NCBI RefSeq assembly: GCF_037975245.1
Contig: NC_092571.1
Location: 17,481,917 to 17,545,916 of the forward strand
Direction of reading: 5' to 3'
From: Apostichopus japonicus
Lineage: Eukaryota; Echinodermata; Holothuroidea; Aspidochirotida; Stichopodidae
DNA length: 64,000 bases
The notes under the pieces are model-generated. The model had not been told where the DNA came from. It did no database searches and saw only the letters and a program-made list of their open reading frames with translations. Below, piece after piece: positions 37,483 through 50,559 of this stretch; the first letter of the stretch is position 1; the number at the start of each line of letters is the position of its first letter. Made by a program: the position numbers and the translations under genes.

Positions 37483-40400
37483 GCTGGGCGTCACAAACGC
37501 ACTCACACACACACGCCATCATGAATGCATAGGGGTTATGATTATCATCGAAATCAAAAAGCAAAGGAAAAAAAGGAGAGACCAAACAACCAGCAATAAA
37601 AGAGCTAGAAAAATAATCATTCTGACGATAAATAAAATTTATTTCAATTTCCATGCATGATTCTATTTTCACTGGAGATGAATGATTTAATTGTTTGAAA
37701 GTGATCTTAAAACAAAGCCCGATGAAACGACAAAATATACACAGGAATCTATAGTTACCGATATAAAATGGTTTTTTTTCTTTTTATACACTTAAATAAC
37801 ATCTGCTATGTACAAACTTTTTACAAACATTTTCTTTCTTTTTTTCGCAGGAAGCAATTTTTTCTGGCAGATAAAATGGCAAACTATAAGTATTACTCAT
37901 CATAAAAATATTCAACATCACCACAACATTTTCTTTCTAATTAATGCCTTGATTAAATGAATTATACGTGATATACACCAGGCTGTCCACGATATTTCTA
38001 TTCTACGATAAAACAGAGGTATACCCATATCGGAAAAACTCCTTTCCTCATGGAAGTTGTCGATTCCTCGTCCTATGGTCGACCCCTATCCACATATTCA
38101 CTATAAAGCCTATCCCTACTTCTGCACTAACGTAAGCCCACCTTATACTGCCCGACTGACCACAAAACCACTCAACTCGACTCATGAACTAGTCTTCAAT
38201 AGTCATGGAGGCAATAACAGCTGCTTTCCCAATAACCACTGGTGCTCATTTAGGTCACATGTTAAATTACAGTCCCTTTGATTGGTTACATTGGTAAAGA
38301 CTGGACAGTTTTTTTGTCATGGACCACTGCACACTGCCAGTCAATAAAATGGTAAATGCTCAGTTCCCCAACTGAAGCTGGCTTGACTTAGAACTGGTCA
38401 GACTATCCCATATTTTCCCAGACTATCCCATATTTTCCCAGACTATCCCATATTTTCCACGTAAAAGTGACCAAGTTGAGTCAGGTCGTCACCAGTCGGC
38501 CAGTGTGCGGCAGGCATTATAGGAAAGGTTTAAATTCATGCCACTCTGTACATGGAAATCACAGTACCACGTCCTTATGCTACACACATTAAACCTTAAC
38601 TACTGAACAAAATACATAACACATTGTTATATTTAACTTCATTACAACCACCCCACCCTCACCCCACCCCTATAGGACCTGCACATCCTCATTAATTAAA
38701 GATAGCGGTGTATTTATCTCTTGCTGGACTCTTTAGCAACATATCTACAATTCTTGACATCAATCAATATACACCATATGTTAATTACTGATAATCACCC
38801 CCCCCCCCCACCACTCTTTAAAACTACCTGCATATCAAACAGAATATTAACTTTTGTATAATAAATTAAATGTTAATGCAAATGCAAATTCAGAATTCAA
38901 ACATTTCAATTTTAAATTTAAATTGTATCAACATTTTCTACTTAACGAGGATTGAAAACACCCAATAAATAAAACTGTTTGTAAAAATGCTCTGTGAATC
39001 CGACATATACAAAAGTTACAAAACCAATGTCCCTAAAAACCTTACAAACAAGATAAGATAACTCTGGCAACACAATCCTTCTACCATTTGTTTTTAAAAT
39101 ACAAAACAACAAACATGTATTTTATACAATTAAAAAAAGAAAAAAAAAGTTTGCTTCGGGTATGAAAGATGATTTACTGTCGTCGTACGAAAAGGGGGGG
39201 GGGGGAATCGGACAAAAAAAATGGAAACAAAGCATTTGCATCAGTGCTTCATTTAAAAAAATGAGAGATAGAGTTGAAAAGAACGAAAAGGAAGAAAGAC
39301 AGAAAGAAAGAAAATTCTTCGTTGTCTCAAATAAGGAAATAAGGAAATGATAAGAAAGCGTATAAATTAGACCAAAACTTAGAATAAACCTCTATGAATA
39401 TTCATAAAACATCAAAATCATGTTAAAACCTAAGCCCTTAAAAAAAGCACACAGTTGTTTGTGGTTTGCGATGGTAAAGACGATGGACTTCATAGAAAGA
39501 TGGGCAATTTGGAAGATGAGTTATGAGCACCACGGGAGAGAGTAAAGAAAGAAAAGATTTGAAAATAGAAAGCCAACAGAAAACATCGCCAAACCCAAAA
39601 TACTCGTCACGCCTTTTGACCAAGAATGGAAAGCCTTTATCTTTTCGTTCAATTTGAAAGCATCACTCGGTGAGGAATCGTTTACCCTCTGTGAGAAGAT
39701 TTTTCTTGACCGTCCTGAAAATGGTGACCAAACTATAAATTCCTATTTCGTTATATTTTTATGGTTTTAAAGAAGGTGATAGCAATGATAAAGTAAGTCC
39801 TAGTTGGCAGGCTGTATAAGTCTGTTATGTGTGTATTAAACTTACTGAATCACATATCAACAGAGCTTGTTAGCATGTGTTCTCTAACTGTTTGTCCAAA
39901 TTCACTTTGACCACTTAAGAGGTTGGTACTAAATTTGATAAAATCAAAAATTGGCGTGTCTTTATTGAATAAATTTCAATTTTCCGACCGCAAACATTTT
40001 ACTTGTCACAAAGACCTCCTCTCCTTTTGTTTTCTCTGTGTTGCATGGAAGTGTAAGGAAATCAAGTAGAAAGTATGTTGCTAGGCAACCATTGATATGT
40101 GCTCAGTTGTGATTGGCTAGTTGGATATTTTAGTATCATGGATAAAGAAAGTATCAATGCTTTCAGTTTTAAATGAAGCAAGAGTTAACAAATGGAATTT
40201 ATTTGAGTTTGATTAATAATATGTGAAAATATTTTACTTAAGAATATAGAGATACTTTTACCCACTTGATTGCCTCTGTTTAATACATGTCAAAAAATTC
40301 AATACAAGTGTCTCTTATAGCTGCCATATTTTAGTGGTTTTTCTGTTCTAGCTAAAATACATTTCAAATGACAGCCAGTATACCTCCAATGATTAATTTA

Positions 40401-43258
40401 AAACCTATAGGGTATGATCCCTTAATTACACAGTATGGAAAAATCGACTGTCACCCCTAGCAACAACATTGTGACATAGGAAGCACATCAATGTAAAGTT
40501 CAGTTGATGGAGCTTGTACAGATATCCCCCTTCATAAAATTTTTGCTCTGTTGTGCTGATGTCACTTAGTATACTGTTGCCAGATGCAATAACGCAATTA
40601 ACAGCAAATTTTTAAAATCTGTACCATTTGAATCCCCTCAAAATACGGCCAAGTAAACTGTCCTCAACACGTAGTTCTGCACTGAAACCTAATAATAGAA
40701 AACCAGCATCAAGTCACACAAGGCAACAAATTACTGGACGAGAGAACAAGCTTCTGAGTTGATGTTACAACTTAAAGAGACATTTTAAGCGTTCTGGAAT
40801 TTTTTTATGTGGAAATAACAAGTCACACAGACAATACTCTCTTCACATGCACAAGTTCTAGAAGTATTTTAGCATTCCTCAGACCGCCTTAAAAAATCAT
40901 TTTAATCACTTGAAACCCTTTGGAAGAGCCATGTTTAAATTACAAAGAAAGACTATCACTTTTACAAGATGGCGAAAAAAAAGAAAATTGGAAAACTGAA
41001 AGAAATATATAACAGAAAGGAGAAAGAAGAAAATGCCACCTGAAGAACCCCATTTACAATTTTGTAACCAGAAGGAAATTATCAACTGTGTTTTACCCTT
41101 TCAAAGTTCTACCTTCGACTATTTCACCTCGCAATATTAACCTGTTTCGAAACACCTGCTGTGCTGAAGTCCAATTACCCGAGGGTGTTTATTAAATGAG
41201 AGAATATTTTTCTTCTCTCTCCGTACAGCCTATTACCAACAGGCTCATAAATACCAGACACTTCAACGAAACAGCCTCTGGGCCTTCCGTCGTAACTCGT
41301 AATTAAATTTACAAAGATACGATACATGAAAAGACGTACAAAATGAGACTGCGGCTTAATACTAATAATTGTCTTCGCTCGCTATCGTCAAAAGTGAAGT
41401 TTTAAAAAAACGTAAAATATTTTTCGTTGATTTATTTCAACAGGACACATTTTGTCCAAATAGTCATCAATTTTTGCCAAATCTTTGAATACAATTATTG
41501 AATTGAACTGGCATTCCTGTGAAAAATATGTCTGAAAGGTTCAATCTGTCGGACTAGAGACTTGACACTAACAACAACCTGAGCTATATTTACTGAAAAA
41601 ATATTTATTTTATTAATGCCAACCTTCACCTTCTCAAACTCTTGCCCCCCCCCCCCCCTTCCTCCTTTCCCAATCTTTCACAGAACCGAAACATACCTTA
41701 CATATATCCAAGGCTGTCAAAGATAAAGCTTTTACAAATCAATCCAAGCTCTGAGATTACACTGGCAAACAATCAGCAGGCAATCCCAGTCAAATTATGG
41801 TCTAAGAAATCAACTCTTTGACAAATATATATTGAACATGCATATAAACTATTTGCAAAGGTTAAGCCAGTATTAACCATCTGCTTAACCTGGTTCAACC
41901 TTAACCCCCCCCCACCCACGTAGTAACCAATAAAATTTCATCTCATGAAATTCTAGTACAAGATCAGCCTTCATGATAAGAAACGATAAAACAGAGAAAA
42001 AAAGAAGGGGGGCGGAGGGGAGGACCAAGGCTGCCCTTACATGACATTTCAAAATATTGATAGCAAACACGAAACTGAATTCACTGCAGGATATTTTGAC
42101 CTATATTTATCTTTTTCATCCAGTTTCAGATACACATTCAGTTGGTTGACTTGGGTTTGATGAACTTGGTCGCCGACTACGATCGGCGACGCTCTTTCAG
42201 TTTTACTAGGTGAATTAGGAAGACTCATTCGATAGCTGACGTGGAAATCAATATTTCTTGCTAAATTTGAGTAAAAATGTAAATATCTGTGGCCAGTTTT
42301 GGCGAAGCAAAAAGCTTACAAAGTAAAAAAAACAGAAGATGAACATGACAAGAAAGAAAAGAATTTTGAAATATTGATAGATAAAATCCATCCACTGGAA
42401 GAACTTGCAATGATATCTAAAACAGAAACTGTTCACTTGCAGAAATTAGTCACTAAAGTAAAATTCAATTGTGAATTTCCACACTCTGATCAAGAGGAGG
42501 AAAATTTGGTTTAGTTCTTTAAAAAGCAAAGTTTGTTTGAGTTGTGGTGTAACTATGGTTACTGCATTCTGTGGAAAGATTTCAGAACAAACTGCTGCCT
42601 TCTATCAAGAAAATTTCGAAATTTTTTGAGAATCTTGAGTTGTAACTATCATGACTACATTGTGCTGAAAACATTTCATTTAAAAATTGTTAAGTATTTA
42701 ATTTAATTTCTTTCGTTTCTTAAATTTGAGTAAATATCCTGACCAACATTCCATGATACAAAAAATAAATAAATAATTTTTCTTTTTAAAATGCGAAAGT
42801 TAACTTTTCAGATTTGTCTTGAAACCTTGCTTGATATAAAGGATCAGGAATCTTGGAAAGAATCTTTGATATTTCCTGATGAGGAGCCTTGATTCACTCT
42901 CAATTAATCTTCCTCTGTTTCCATTCAAGATGCTTCAGATTTGTAGTAAGTCTATACTCATACCAGTATTCTATAATGGTTGCCAATACTCAGACTTTCC
43001 CTGATCAACTTGTACTCATACTCTGGTACTAGTGCAAAACTAAAGTACCCATACTCATGCTTAGAGCCTTGTACTGATGGTACTCACATCACCTGTACTT
43101 TATCATCAAACTGTCTTATGATTGCAGAATATATTTCCTGTTTGACACTTGGCAACTTTGCCGTGAGTGCTTGACAGTTGAGTACAACCTTGATGTAAGG
43201 AAAACCTAGATGGGTAATTTCATCTGCATATCTCTCCTGTTCTGTCTCGGGCATTTTC
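37483..43258. other. Intergenic region between convergent genes; no gene confirmed
   Basis: AT-rich sequence. It holds a 20 bp x 3 minisatellite at 38401-38458 (GACTATCCCATATTTTCCCA), a poly-C run at 38798-38809, a poly-G run at 39197-39207, a poly-C run at 41645-41658 and an X-box-like GTTGCTAGGCAAC at 40077-40089. Part of it may be the 3' UTR and last intron of the minus-strand kazrin gene. Two short candidate terminal exons near 42150-42260 are too weak to annotate. Confidence 0.45.
38401..38458. repeat. 20 bp minisatellite, three copies
   Basis: GACTATCCCATATTTTCCCA repeats three times with no substitution until the last bases. Confidence 0.95.
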
Positions 43259-43259
43259 A

Positions 43260-43580
43260 TACCACCATACCCCTCGGGTTAGACGGGTGCTAAAGAGGTC
43301 CTAGCAGCTGCATATTGACCACCCCGTCTTGTCTGAACATCTGTATCTCCTAGGTGGCTCCTATCGTTTCTTCTCTTTGGGTAAGACAGGGGTGCTTAGG
43401 AGGTCCTAAGATCTCCCTCTCTCGCTCTCTCACCTTTATCTGAGGTATCTCTTAACATCAATCTTACATCATATTCCTCATTGGAGCATATACTGAGGTT
43501 AGACTGTGGTGTTAGATAGGTCCTGGCTTCGAGACTTGGCCCTCATCTTCTCTGGGTTATCACTAAACATCAGTCCTGGA
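43260..43580. repeat. Diverged ~110 bp tandem repeat, about three copies
   Basis: Blocks of the form GTTAGAC-GGTGCTA-GAGGTCCTAG recur near 43280, 43385 and 43500, each followed by a CATCT/CATCA-type segment. Divergence is high, so unit borders are approximate. Confidence 0.55.
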
Positions 43581-43673
43581 TGCTTCTCCATGTTGTGCCT
43601 CATCTTTCTTCCCAGAGCTCTGCCGAGGGAGCCCTGCATTTGACGGATAGGAAAAAATGTGTAAAAGTAAGTT

Positions 43674-43714
43674 GGCCTGACGTTTCAATCCTAGCAGGAT
43701 CTTCTTCAGAGGCT
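43674..43714 (-). ncRNA. Hammerhead-ribozyme-like motif, Penelope-element type
   Basis: Read on the minus strand: AGCCT, then CTGAAGA (fits the CUGANGA core), a GATCCT/AGGATT stem with GCT loop, then GAAAC followed directly by GTC, then AGGCC. AGCCT and AGGCC can form four base pairs of stem I, and A-C/G-T give a minimal two-pair stem III with no loop. Penelope-like retroelements are known to carry hammerheads with such minimal stem III. An extra A between the core and stem II and a G-U closing pair make this copy imperfect. Adjacent sequence shows no reverse transcriptase, so it would be a remnant. Confidence 0.5.
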
Positions 43715-45103
43715 AAATGACAAGTTACAGTAACAGAAGGGACAAAAATATGCACAGAATACAGACAGGTTAATGAGCATGGTGAATACAAAGATATAGA
43801 TGTAAGGGGATTAGTAGACAAGGGATGGAGAGAAAAAAGCAACAGGGGAAGAGGAGAGGTAGGAGATAAACAGTGGAGGGACAAAGAGAGGATTAAGGGA
43901 ACAGGGTAGGGAATAAACTGGAGAAGGACAAAGACAGAAAGGTGTGGAGAAAAAAGGGTGGAAGAGAGCTGTGAGAAGAGGAGTGATGGGGGGGGACAAG
44001 GGGAGATGGAGGGGGGAACAGAAGAAAAGTTTAGTCATGTCCTTCCTGAATGTTGATAGGAAAAAAGACGGATTGAGTTTACTACTAGCAGGTTTAGACT
44101 CATGATGGCAAGGTAGGCCCCTAGCTGCACAACTTTCTTTGCCAGCTTTATACTTGACTGGTCAACAACACTCTGCTGAGACATGAGAGTTCACAAGGAT
44201 TGTAGTCGGGGAGATGTGAGGCATCCATAGCAACTGTAAATCTATCAGTTCTGTTCTTTGAATAAGCAATTTTTGGCAAAAACCTGTCAAAACAGCCAAT
44301 TAGGAAGGTTTTGGGTTGCTCAAGACTAGTAACCTTAGGGCTAATAGCTATCCTAGCAATATTTTGCAGTGTGCTTAAAGGTGTCTGTTCCTTCTTACTG
44401 TGTGTCATATTTCCTTGAGGCAATAAGATGTAAAGCTGTTTACTAAATCATGGCATTTGCAACCTCTTCAAGAGTGATGGCGCTATTCTGCTTTGTAAAC
44501 TTTTGCTAACAACAATGATGCTTCTATCTACATCACATTGTTTGATATACAATACAATTACTAACTCTAGTTGTAAGGAAAGAAAAAGCTTAGAAGGGGT
44601 GGGGAGGGGTTGGGGGAGAAGGAGAGGATACATGAAATACTACTGATAAGGAGAACAAATTTCATAAATTAGTACTTACTTCTCCAGTTTGTTGGTCAGA
44701 CATTTTGAAGACTACACTACACATCCATGACACACTACTCTTAGTACCAGAATTGCTGTTAACTTATCACAATATTAAAACAGCACTAACTTTCAATACA
44801 TTCCAAAATTGATGGTGGTATTCTACTTTTACTTTTCAAAATATTCTTTGTCACCTCTTCACCACTCTCTAATATCAGTCTGTAAATATGTACTAAAATA
44901 GGGTAGAACTATTTCAAATTTTATTTTGCTCTTTCTTTTTCTTCCTTGTTCCTGTATTGCTGCATATTTGATGATATTTCTGAACAGGCTGTTCCAAGGA
45001 CGAACAGGCTGTTCATTCCTATTACAAGCCACACCCTAGTGACATACATATTCAACCTCTGATTACCGAGCATCGAACAAAACGAAAAAGGTTGACGACT
45101 TAC
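43715..45103. other. Repeat-derived sequence and kazrin downstream region
   Basis: 43740-44040 is A/G-rich on the plus strand. 44100-44430 has an open frame on the minus strand of 91 codons that I do not recognise. No exon is assigned. If kazrin has a further exon, its final intron starts at 45103. Confidence 0.4.
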
Positions 45104-45245
45104 ACGGAAGGTAGGTTTACTCTTGCTGTCGTTCGGGCCGCGATACGACCTCTGGAATGACTTATTGCTGGAATTGGAGGAAGTGCTGGACTTCCGTGAC
45201 CTTGCGTCCTCCTTGTTATTATTGAGAATACTCTCCAGATTAGTC
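45104..45245 (-). CDS. KAZN: Kazrin exon after SAM3 (Ser/Asn-rich tail)
   Basis: Acceptor CTTCAG and donor GTAAGT on the minus strand. One base completes the Arg codon split from the previous exon, and it ends in phase 0 (TTC CGT). It encodes about 47 residues: TNLESILNNNKEDARSRKSS, then a Ser/Asn stretch and basic residues. Vertebrate long kazrin isoforms also have a low-complexity tail after SAM3. The donor is strong, so at least one more exon is expected to the left. If the donor were skipped, the frame would stay open for a few dozen codons. Confidence 0.8.
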
Positions 45246-45941
45246 CTGAAGGACCAAAGATAATAAAATACATCAGCTCTGTAGAAAGGTTTGTTTTCCT
45301 AACAGATGACAAAGAAGAATCTTTTGCCAGCTAGGGAATGATATCAATTTCTGCTATGAAAACTGAATGCAGACCCTCACACTCTTATTGACTACTTTCC
45401 CAATTGTTTCTCATTCTTGGTCAGAGAATGCACCAAAACCCCTTTATGACCTTTCTCAGCCTTGGTTTAGCAAACATAGTTTTCTTAATACTGATGACAC
45501 GGCGTCTCGTGATGGTGGTGCTCTTTCACCGTACCTGGTTACACCCCACCATTATCTGACCCCTTCTAGCTATTCATTTACCGTTCAAGTAATCATCTAT
45601 AAATCATTTTGAATATAAAAATTGGAATAGACCTACATCTATATAATTGTAATACCCTCAATAACCCACCCCCAACCCCCACCCCCCATTCCTTCTCATC
45701 GTTCTCTTCTCCCACTTCATCAATCTGCGGGTTCACCAAATGGTTAATGGGATATCTTTCTAGCACCTCCCTGGTGCCATTGCTATACCAATATCTCCCT
45801 CTCCCCTACTCGGCCTGTCTCCCTTACCCTACCTACCCCTTTTCCACCTAAACCTCCATCTCTACCATAATCCCCTCCGGTACCAAATCTGGATAATCCC
45901 ATAAGCCCCCTCCTGAGCATACACTGTAAATACGTTTATAC

Positions 45942-46108
45942 CTTGCTGGTCTTATCAATGCATTCAGTTCTGTGGTGAGGTGTCTCCTAATGATGGTTTT
46001 ACTGCTTGGTATACCGAGGGCATTGGCCACAGCGTCTGCATCGAAGGAACGTTCCAACACCAGGAGAGCCCCATGGACACCACTGTCTTCTAGATTATCC
46101 GCATATTC
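45942..46108 (-). CDS. KAZN: Kazrin exon: second half of SAM3
   Basis: It starts EYADNLEDSGVHGALLVLE and reads FDADAVANALGIPSSKTIIR near its end, closely following vertebrate kazrin SAM3 (EYADNLTNSGVHGAVLVLEP; ALGIPSGKHILRRHL). The acceptor is GATAG on the minus strand and the donor GTATAA is weak. It enters in phase 0 and leaves after two bases, matching both neighbours. Confidence 0.92.
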
Positions 46109-47243
46109 CTATCGGAATGACAAGGAAATTATTAAAGATTTATGAAGCCTTAAAACATCCACAAGAATGGCATGGAACATATTACATGTTAATGTGTCAA
46201 GTTGTTACTGCTTGCCTTTAAAATTTAGATAAAACAGCTCTTATTATACAGAAAACACTTTAAGTGCATTTTTTTTTAACAGTGAACAATTAAAATAACT
46301 GGTAAATAATTATAGATATGGCAACAGCACCAATAGCACAGAGGCTCACAGACTTGCTGGTGACAAATTTGCTAAACGATGACCAAAAAATCCATAATTT
46401 TGCCTTAATAGCATATAGAATTGAACCCATATTGGGCATTCCATTATTAAAAATACAAACCGAAATGATAACAATTACGGGCTGGGCGGTCTAACTATCT
46501 GGTATTCCAAGTGGGGTAGCGACCCTATTAAGTGTCGCCAAATTATTTTGAAGAGTTCCAACAAATTCGAAAGGAAAAAGATATTGCCGATATTTGTGGG
46601 GAGAGTGGAAAACTCTGGAACATACATATTTTCAAAAGTTGCAAAATATAATGCCATTCTGCAACCGGGTAGCCAAGATGAACTAGGTGAAAATTGACTT
46701 CACCAAGCAAGAAAGTTTGAAATACCAGGTTTCTAAATGATCATTTTTTGGGAAGTAAGGGGGAGGGGGGTGGGTGAGGGGGCACTGATGTATAGTAAAC
46801 AATCACTTGATCATAACAAGTTTGAGTGATGAAAAATCCAGATGTCAACATAATTTAAGACTATGTTCTCTGTCTCTGTTTTCAATGGTTCACTTTCAAA
46901 ATCTTACTCAAAACAGTGTGTTGTCAGCTAAAATACCAACATCCCTTAAAAAAGTCTCTAACCATTGCAAAAAGCATGACAGTTTTGTAGTATGGAAGAG
47001 GTTACCATACCAATACCAAACATAACTAGTATTTTATCAATTGAAACGTTCGAAGGGGCTGTGAAATGAAATGTAACAGACAGGGTTTTACTCAGAACTG
47101 AAAAACCGAAATCGTCTGACTCGATATCCCGCTGAACAGAAGGCGTTACTTAACAAATCTGTATTGATAATTTGAATGTTTCTAATTTACATGTAATAAA
47201 TATGAAAATACTGGAACATGGTTGTCTATTTGTCGTATCTCAC

Positions 47244-47345
47244 CTTGAGATCTATATTTTCCGTCCATTTTATCAACCTCTGGGTCGACCATACCAGCGG
47301 ATCACAGTCGATGTCGTCACACTGAGCCCTCCGTTCCGTCAAGAC
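47244..47345 (-). CDS. KAZN: Kazrin exon: SAM2-SAM3 linker and start of SAM3
   Basis: 102 bp, exactly 34 codons in phase 0. It encodes VLTERRAQCDDIDCDPLVW followed by STQRLIKWTENIDLK. The vertebrate counterpart has LQERRARCETQNIDPVVW and TNQRVLKWVRDIDLK. Acceptor TTGGCAG; donor GTGAGA. The SAM3 helix 1 Trp and the downstream IDLK are conserved. Confidence 0.93.
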
Positions 47346-47781
47346 CTGCCAATGAACAGAATGGAGGTAAATTAATCAAATGGAGTGCTTAGAAAATTTA
47401 ACTCTTCGGGAGCTCTGATGACTTATTACATTTATTGAAGATGACTTAAGGAGAGAAAGAATGTTCAGAATTGTTTTTTGAGGGGGGAGGCTGTTCTTTC
47501 CTAATTTAAAACAAAATCTAGATTAGCCAATCTCCTAATGAGCTGCATTTTCAAATTATTCCTGATTTCCAGGGTCGTCTCTGAAAATAAATGCTAACAT
47601 TGTGAATTTCATAAAAACTATTTAAGTTGTAAACTTGTAGAAATAATACTTCAAGTTCTTTTCTATTCTTTTTTATCTTCTTTATAATCAAATGCCAGTT
47701 AACTCATTTTAACCTTGCCACCAAAAGAAATAGTTCCACTTTTTGTTTTTTTATCTTCCATGTTAAATCTCCGTTACTCAC

Positions 47782-48013
47782 CCTTTTATCAAACTCGACC
47801 AATCTGAGAAGTTCTACTCCGTGTAAGATAGTGACTTGGTGGAATTTTCTGGTTATGTTCATAAGTTTGTCTAGATCTTTTCGAGTTAAAGTGTTCAGCA
47901 CTCTGCCGTCGATTCTCTCGTTTTCAAAGTGAGTTGAATACTGCGATAGCCCGATGTCCTTCAACCAGTCCTTGCAGACCCACTGGTGGTCCAGATTGGC
48001 TATATTTGGAAAA
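47782..48013 (-). CDS. KAZN: Kazrin exon: complete SAM2
   Basis: Acceptor TTCCAG, donor GTGAGT. One base completes a Ser codon and 77 codons follow. SAM2 is carried whole: LDHQWVCKDWLKDIGLSQYS, then NERIDGRVLNTLTRKDLDKL and a FHQVTILHGVELL helix. This corresponds to kazrin LDHHWVAKAWLNDIGLSQYS, and is also related to liprin-alpha SAM2. SAM domains of this family mediate protein-protein contacts. Confidence 0.95.
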
Positions 48014-49673
48014 CTGGAACAGAACAAAGCAACCAATTCACACCGTCAAAAAAACAAAACAAATAACAAAAGAGGTTCAAATTAAAGACCAGTAAATTAT
48101 CAGTAATAATTTAAATCAGATGCAAAAGAATTTCTTTATTCTTGATTTATGAAACATGACATTTTTCCACTAGTTTTGCGCCATTTTTACTTCCATTTTT
48201 GCTATGGTCAAGTGGATAAAGGCTGTGGCATTTGAAACAGCGAAACCGGGCATCTTGTTTAATAGTCATTGGGTTCCAGCATTGGCTGGGTAAACTAGGA
48301 TGGGCTTATCACCCATGGAGCAATCAATTATTTTCCTATGTAAAATGGCTTTTTAAATGAAAAGAAACCCCGAAAAATCCGAATCAAGCTAAAACAACTG
48401 TAACTTGGATAGCCATCCACAGTGAAGGGTGAGTTATAAGTCATTTGGCTTGTCCCACATGCCCCTGTGGCTGTTTGATGGGGTTGTAGAATAAAACTGT
48501 CCTTCAGGCCCCCATTATTATTATTGTTAAGTATTATTTAATATTTGAATATGTTGTTTATGTATCATTTTACAAATAATATTGACTGAGAAAATCCTGT
48601 ATTATTAGAGTTGAGTTCATCAAGTTGAATACATATATATTTTATTAAGAAAGTATAAAGTATGCAAAATATTTATATTTTGGTTGACAAACATGTTCAA
48701 TGGTTTACAGACATATTCCAAGCAACAGCAAAGTTGGTTCTTAGTGAAGAGGAAAGAAAAAACCCCAAATCACTTTTTCAGCTTAGAATTTATAAGTTTC
48801 TTTCACTACTTTGTTGTTTACAGCATAAAAAAAACTAATGCTGTAACTTTTAAGTACTTTTCAGTTCCACTCCAGTAGTCATCTAGTTCTGGAGGAATTT
48901 GAGGTGTTACCTATTTTTTTCTTTAGAATTCCTCCCTCACAAAGGTTAGCATCGTTTGTTCCAAAGTTGAACAAAAACAGCAGCTAGAGGTATGTAAGGG
49001 TAACAATGAACTTGTTTGTTGACAAAGCAAGAATAACTGCTTATTTTGCCAGTTTAATTAGAGTTGTGCCGATATCTTCACTATCGATACAGATATTTGT
49101 AAACAGCCAGAATGAAGGTCAAATAGCAATTCACGTCATGCATTAATATGTAAAGTATTAAATTATAATCCGCTAACATGAGTTATTATCGTTTGCACAA
49201 CTCACAGACAGTAACCGCTTGTATAACTGTCATTGCAGAAGCACCTTAATAAATTTAGTAAAATATGTGGGTATCCTATTACACTAGTCCTAACCTCTTT
49301 TTGAATGAACGATCATATTCACCACCAAATTGATATGCATGAAACTGTGAACTAGCATTTTTTATGGGGGTGGGGGGTGGAACACAAGCTTATCCTTCCT
49401 GTTACTTCTGTTGTATGATTCGTTACACTGCTTGAACAACTACATCCAACACTTAGGCTAAAACTGTCGTCAAATGGAGCCACAAATTTCTTAGCAAAAA
49501 AATGTTCAAAAGATGACATTCTTAGGTTTTATCTTTATCTTCTTTGTTCCTCACTGTTATCTGATGTTTATATCTTTGTTATATACTGAAATGATTGATT
49601 GAAATAAAACTGAATTGAAATCAAATTTGCCTCTAAAGTAAAAAGGCGATCGAGTGGCTCCTTCCTGTCTTAC
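48014..49673 (-). other. Kazrin intron between SAM1 and SAM2
   Basis: No further exon or clear repeat seen; AT-rich, with a G-run near 49370. Confidence 0.7.
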
Positions 49674-49786
49674 CTTTGGTTTGGGTATTTGTGGTCTTCG
49701 ATGGCAAGCCTTAATTTCCGTTTATGGAGCGGTTTGGTTATACCCATACCAGCCTCTATCTCTGCATCTGACAGTCCTAGTAGTAC
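49674..49786 (-). CDS. KAZN: Kazrin exon: second half of SAM1
   Basis: 113 bp. It begins at a phase-0 Val codon right after a minus-strand ACAG acceptor and reads VLLGLSDAEIEAGMGITKPL, then HKRKLRLAIEDHKYPNQ. The vertebrate segment is VLLSLSDEDLQLGLGVCSSL then HRRKLRLAIEDY. Donor GTAAGA; it leaves two bases of a codon for the next exon. It is short and on the far side of a duplicated repeat (49828-50311). Confidence 0.92.
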
Positions 49787-49827
49787 CTGTAGGGAGATGT
49801 CATGAATATTCAACATGTAGGAAGATG

Positions 49828-50311
49828 TTAGGATTAGTCCAACGTGTAGGAAGATCTTTGAATATTCAACACGTAAATAACGTCAACAAAGGACTTCACT
49901 TAATAAAAACAATAATACTTTACTTTCAATAAATTATAACATTTATCTTTCCTTGTGATAGATTTTACTGCAAGTAGAATCTGTGCTGTATGTTTAAAAC
50001 TGGACCTAGGATTTCATAATCATAATCTTCCTCAAAACTGTTCAATTTTTCTTCCTGTTTTTGGGGGAAATTTTAGACTTAGTGCAACGTGTTGGAAGAT
50101 GATTTGAACATCCAACATGTAAATAACGTCGACAAAGGACTTCACTTAAAACAATAATACTTTACTTTCAATAAATTATTACATTGATCCTTCCTTTTGA
50201 TAGATTTGTCTGAAACTAGAATCTGTGTTGTATGCTTCAAACTGGACCTAGTATTTCATAATCATAATCTTTCCTCAAAACTGTTCAATTTCTCTTCCTG
50301 TTTTGGGGGAA
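49828..50311. repeat. ~240 bp tandem duplication in a kazrin intron
   Basis: 49828-50071 and 50072-50311 share CAACGTGTAGGAAGAT-, AAATAACGTC-ACAAAGGACT-, and CATAATCATAATCTT-type blocks in the same order with about 10 percent differences by eye. No function is evident. It starts about 40 bp upstream (on the minus strand) of the SAM1 second-half exon. Confidence 0.9.
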
Positions 50312-50559
50312 ATTGCATTTCAAAGACTCTTGTTGCATTATCAATCAGGAATGAATGTCCAAAAAGTTGAGCACAGTCTCTGTTTAATAATATTTTGCTA
50401 GAGTGTCATACATACAGCTCAGGTAACCTTTACTTTGTCTTCAAGCCATTAATACAATTTTTTTTTTGCATTCAAGATTTGAGGAAAGCATTATATTATG
50501 TTAATTACAATGTAAAATGCCCTATTTGGGTGAGCAGCCACTTTGGACAATTTTCTATT

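Noticed and set aside
42299-42514. Lys/Glu-rich plus-strand frame of 71 codons ending SDQEEENLV
   Set aside because: Charged low-complexity composition in A-rich DNA, no homologue I recognise and no clear splice sites; left out as a gene.
44148-44423. Minus-strand frame of 91 codons, briefly considered as a SOCS-box-like or retroelement fragment
   Set aside because: The resemblance is only to a few hydrophobic positions; no motif survives inspection.
47782-48013. Assignment of the SAM exons to liprin-alpha or liprin-beta
   Set aside because: The closest match in all three SAM domains, and the DRKRLKGEK coiled coil, is kazrin rather than a liprin.
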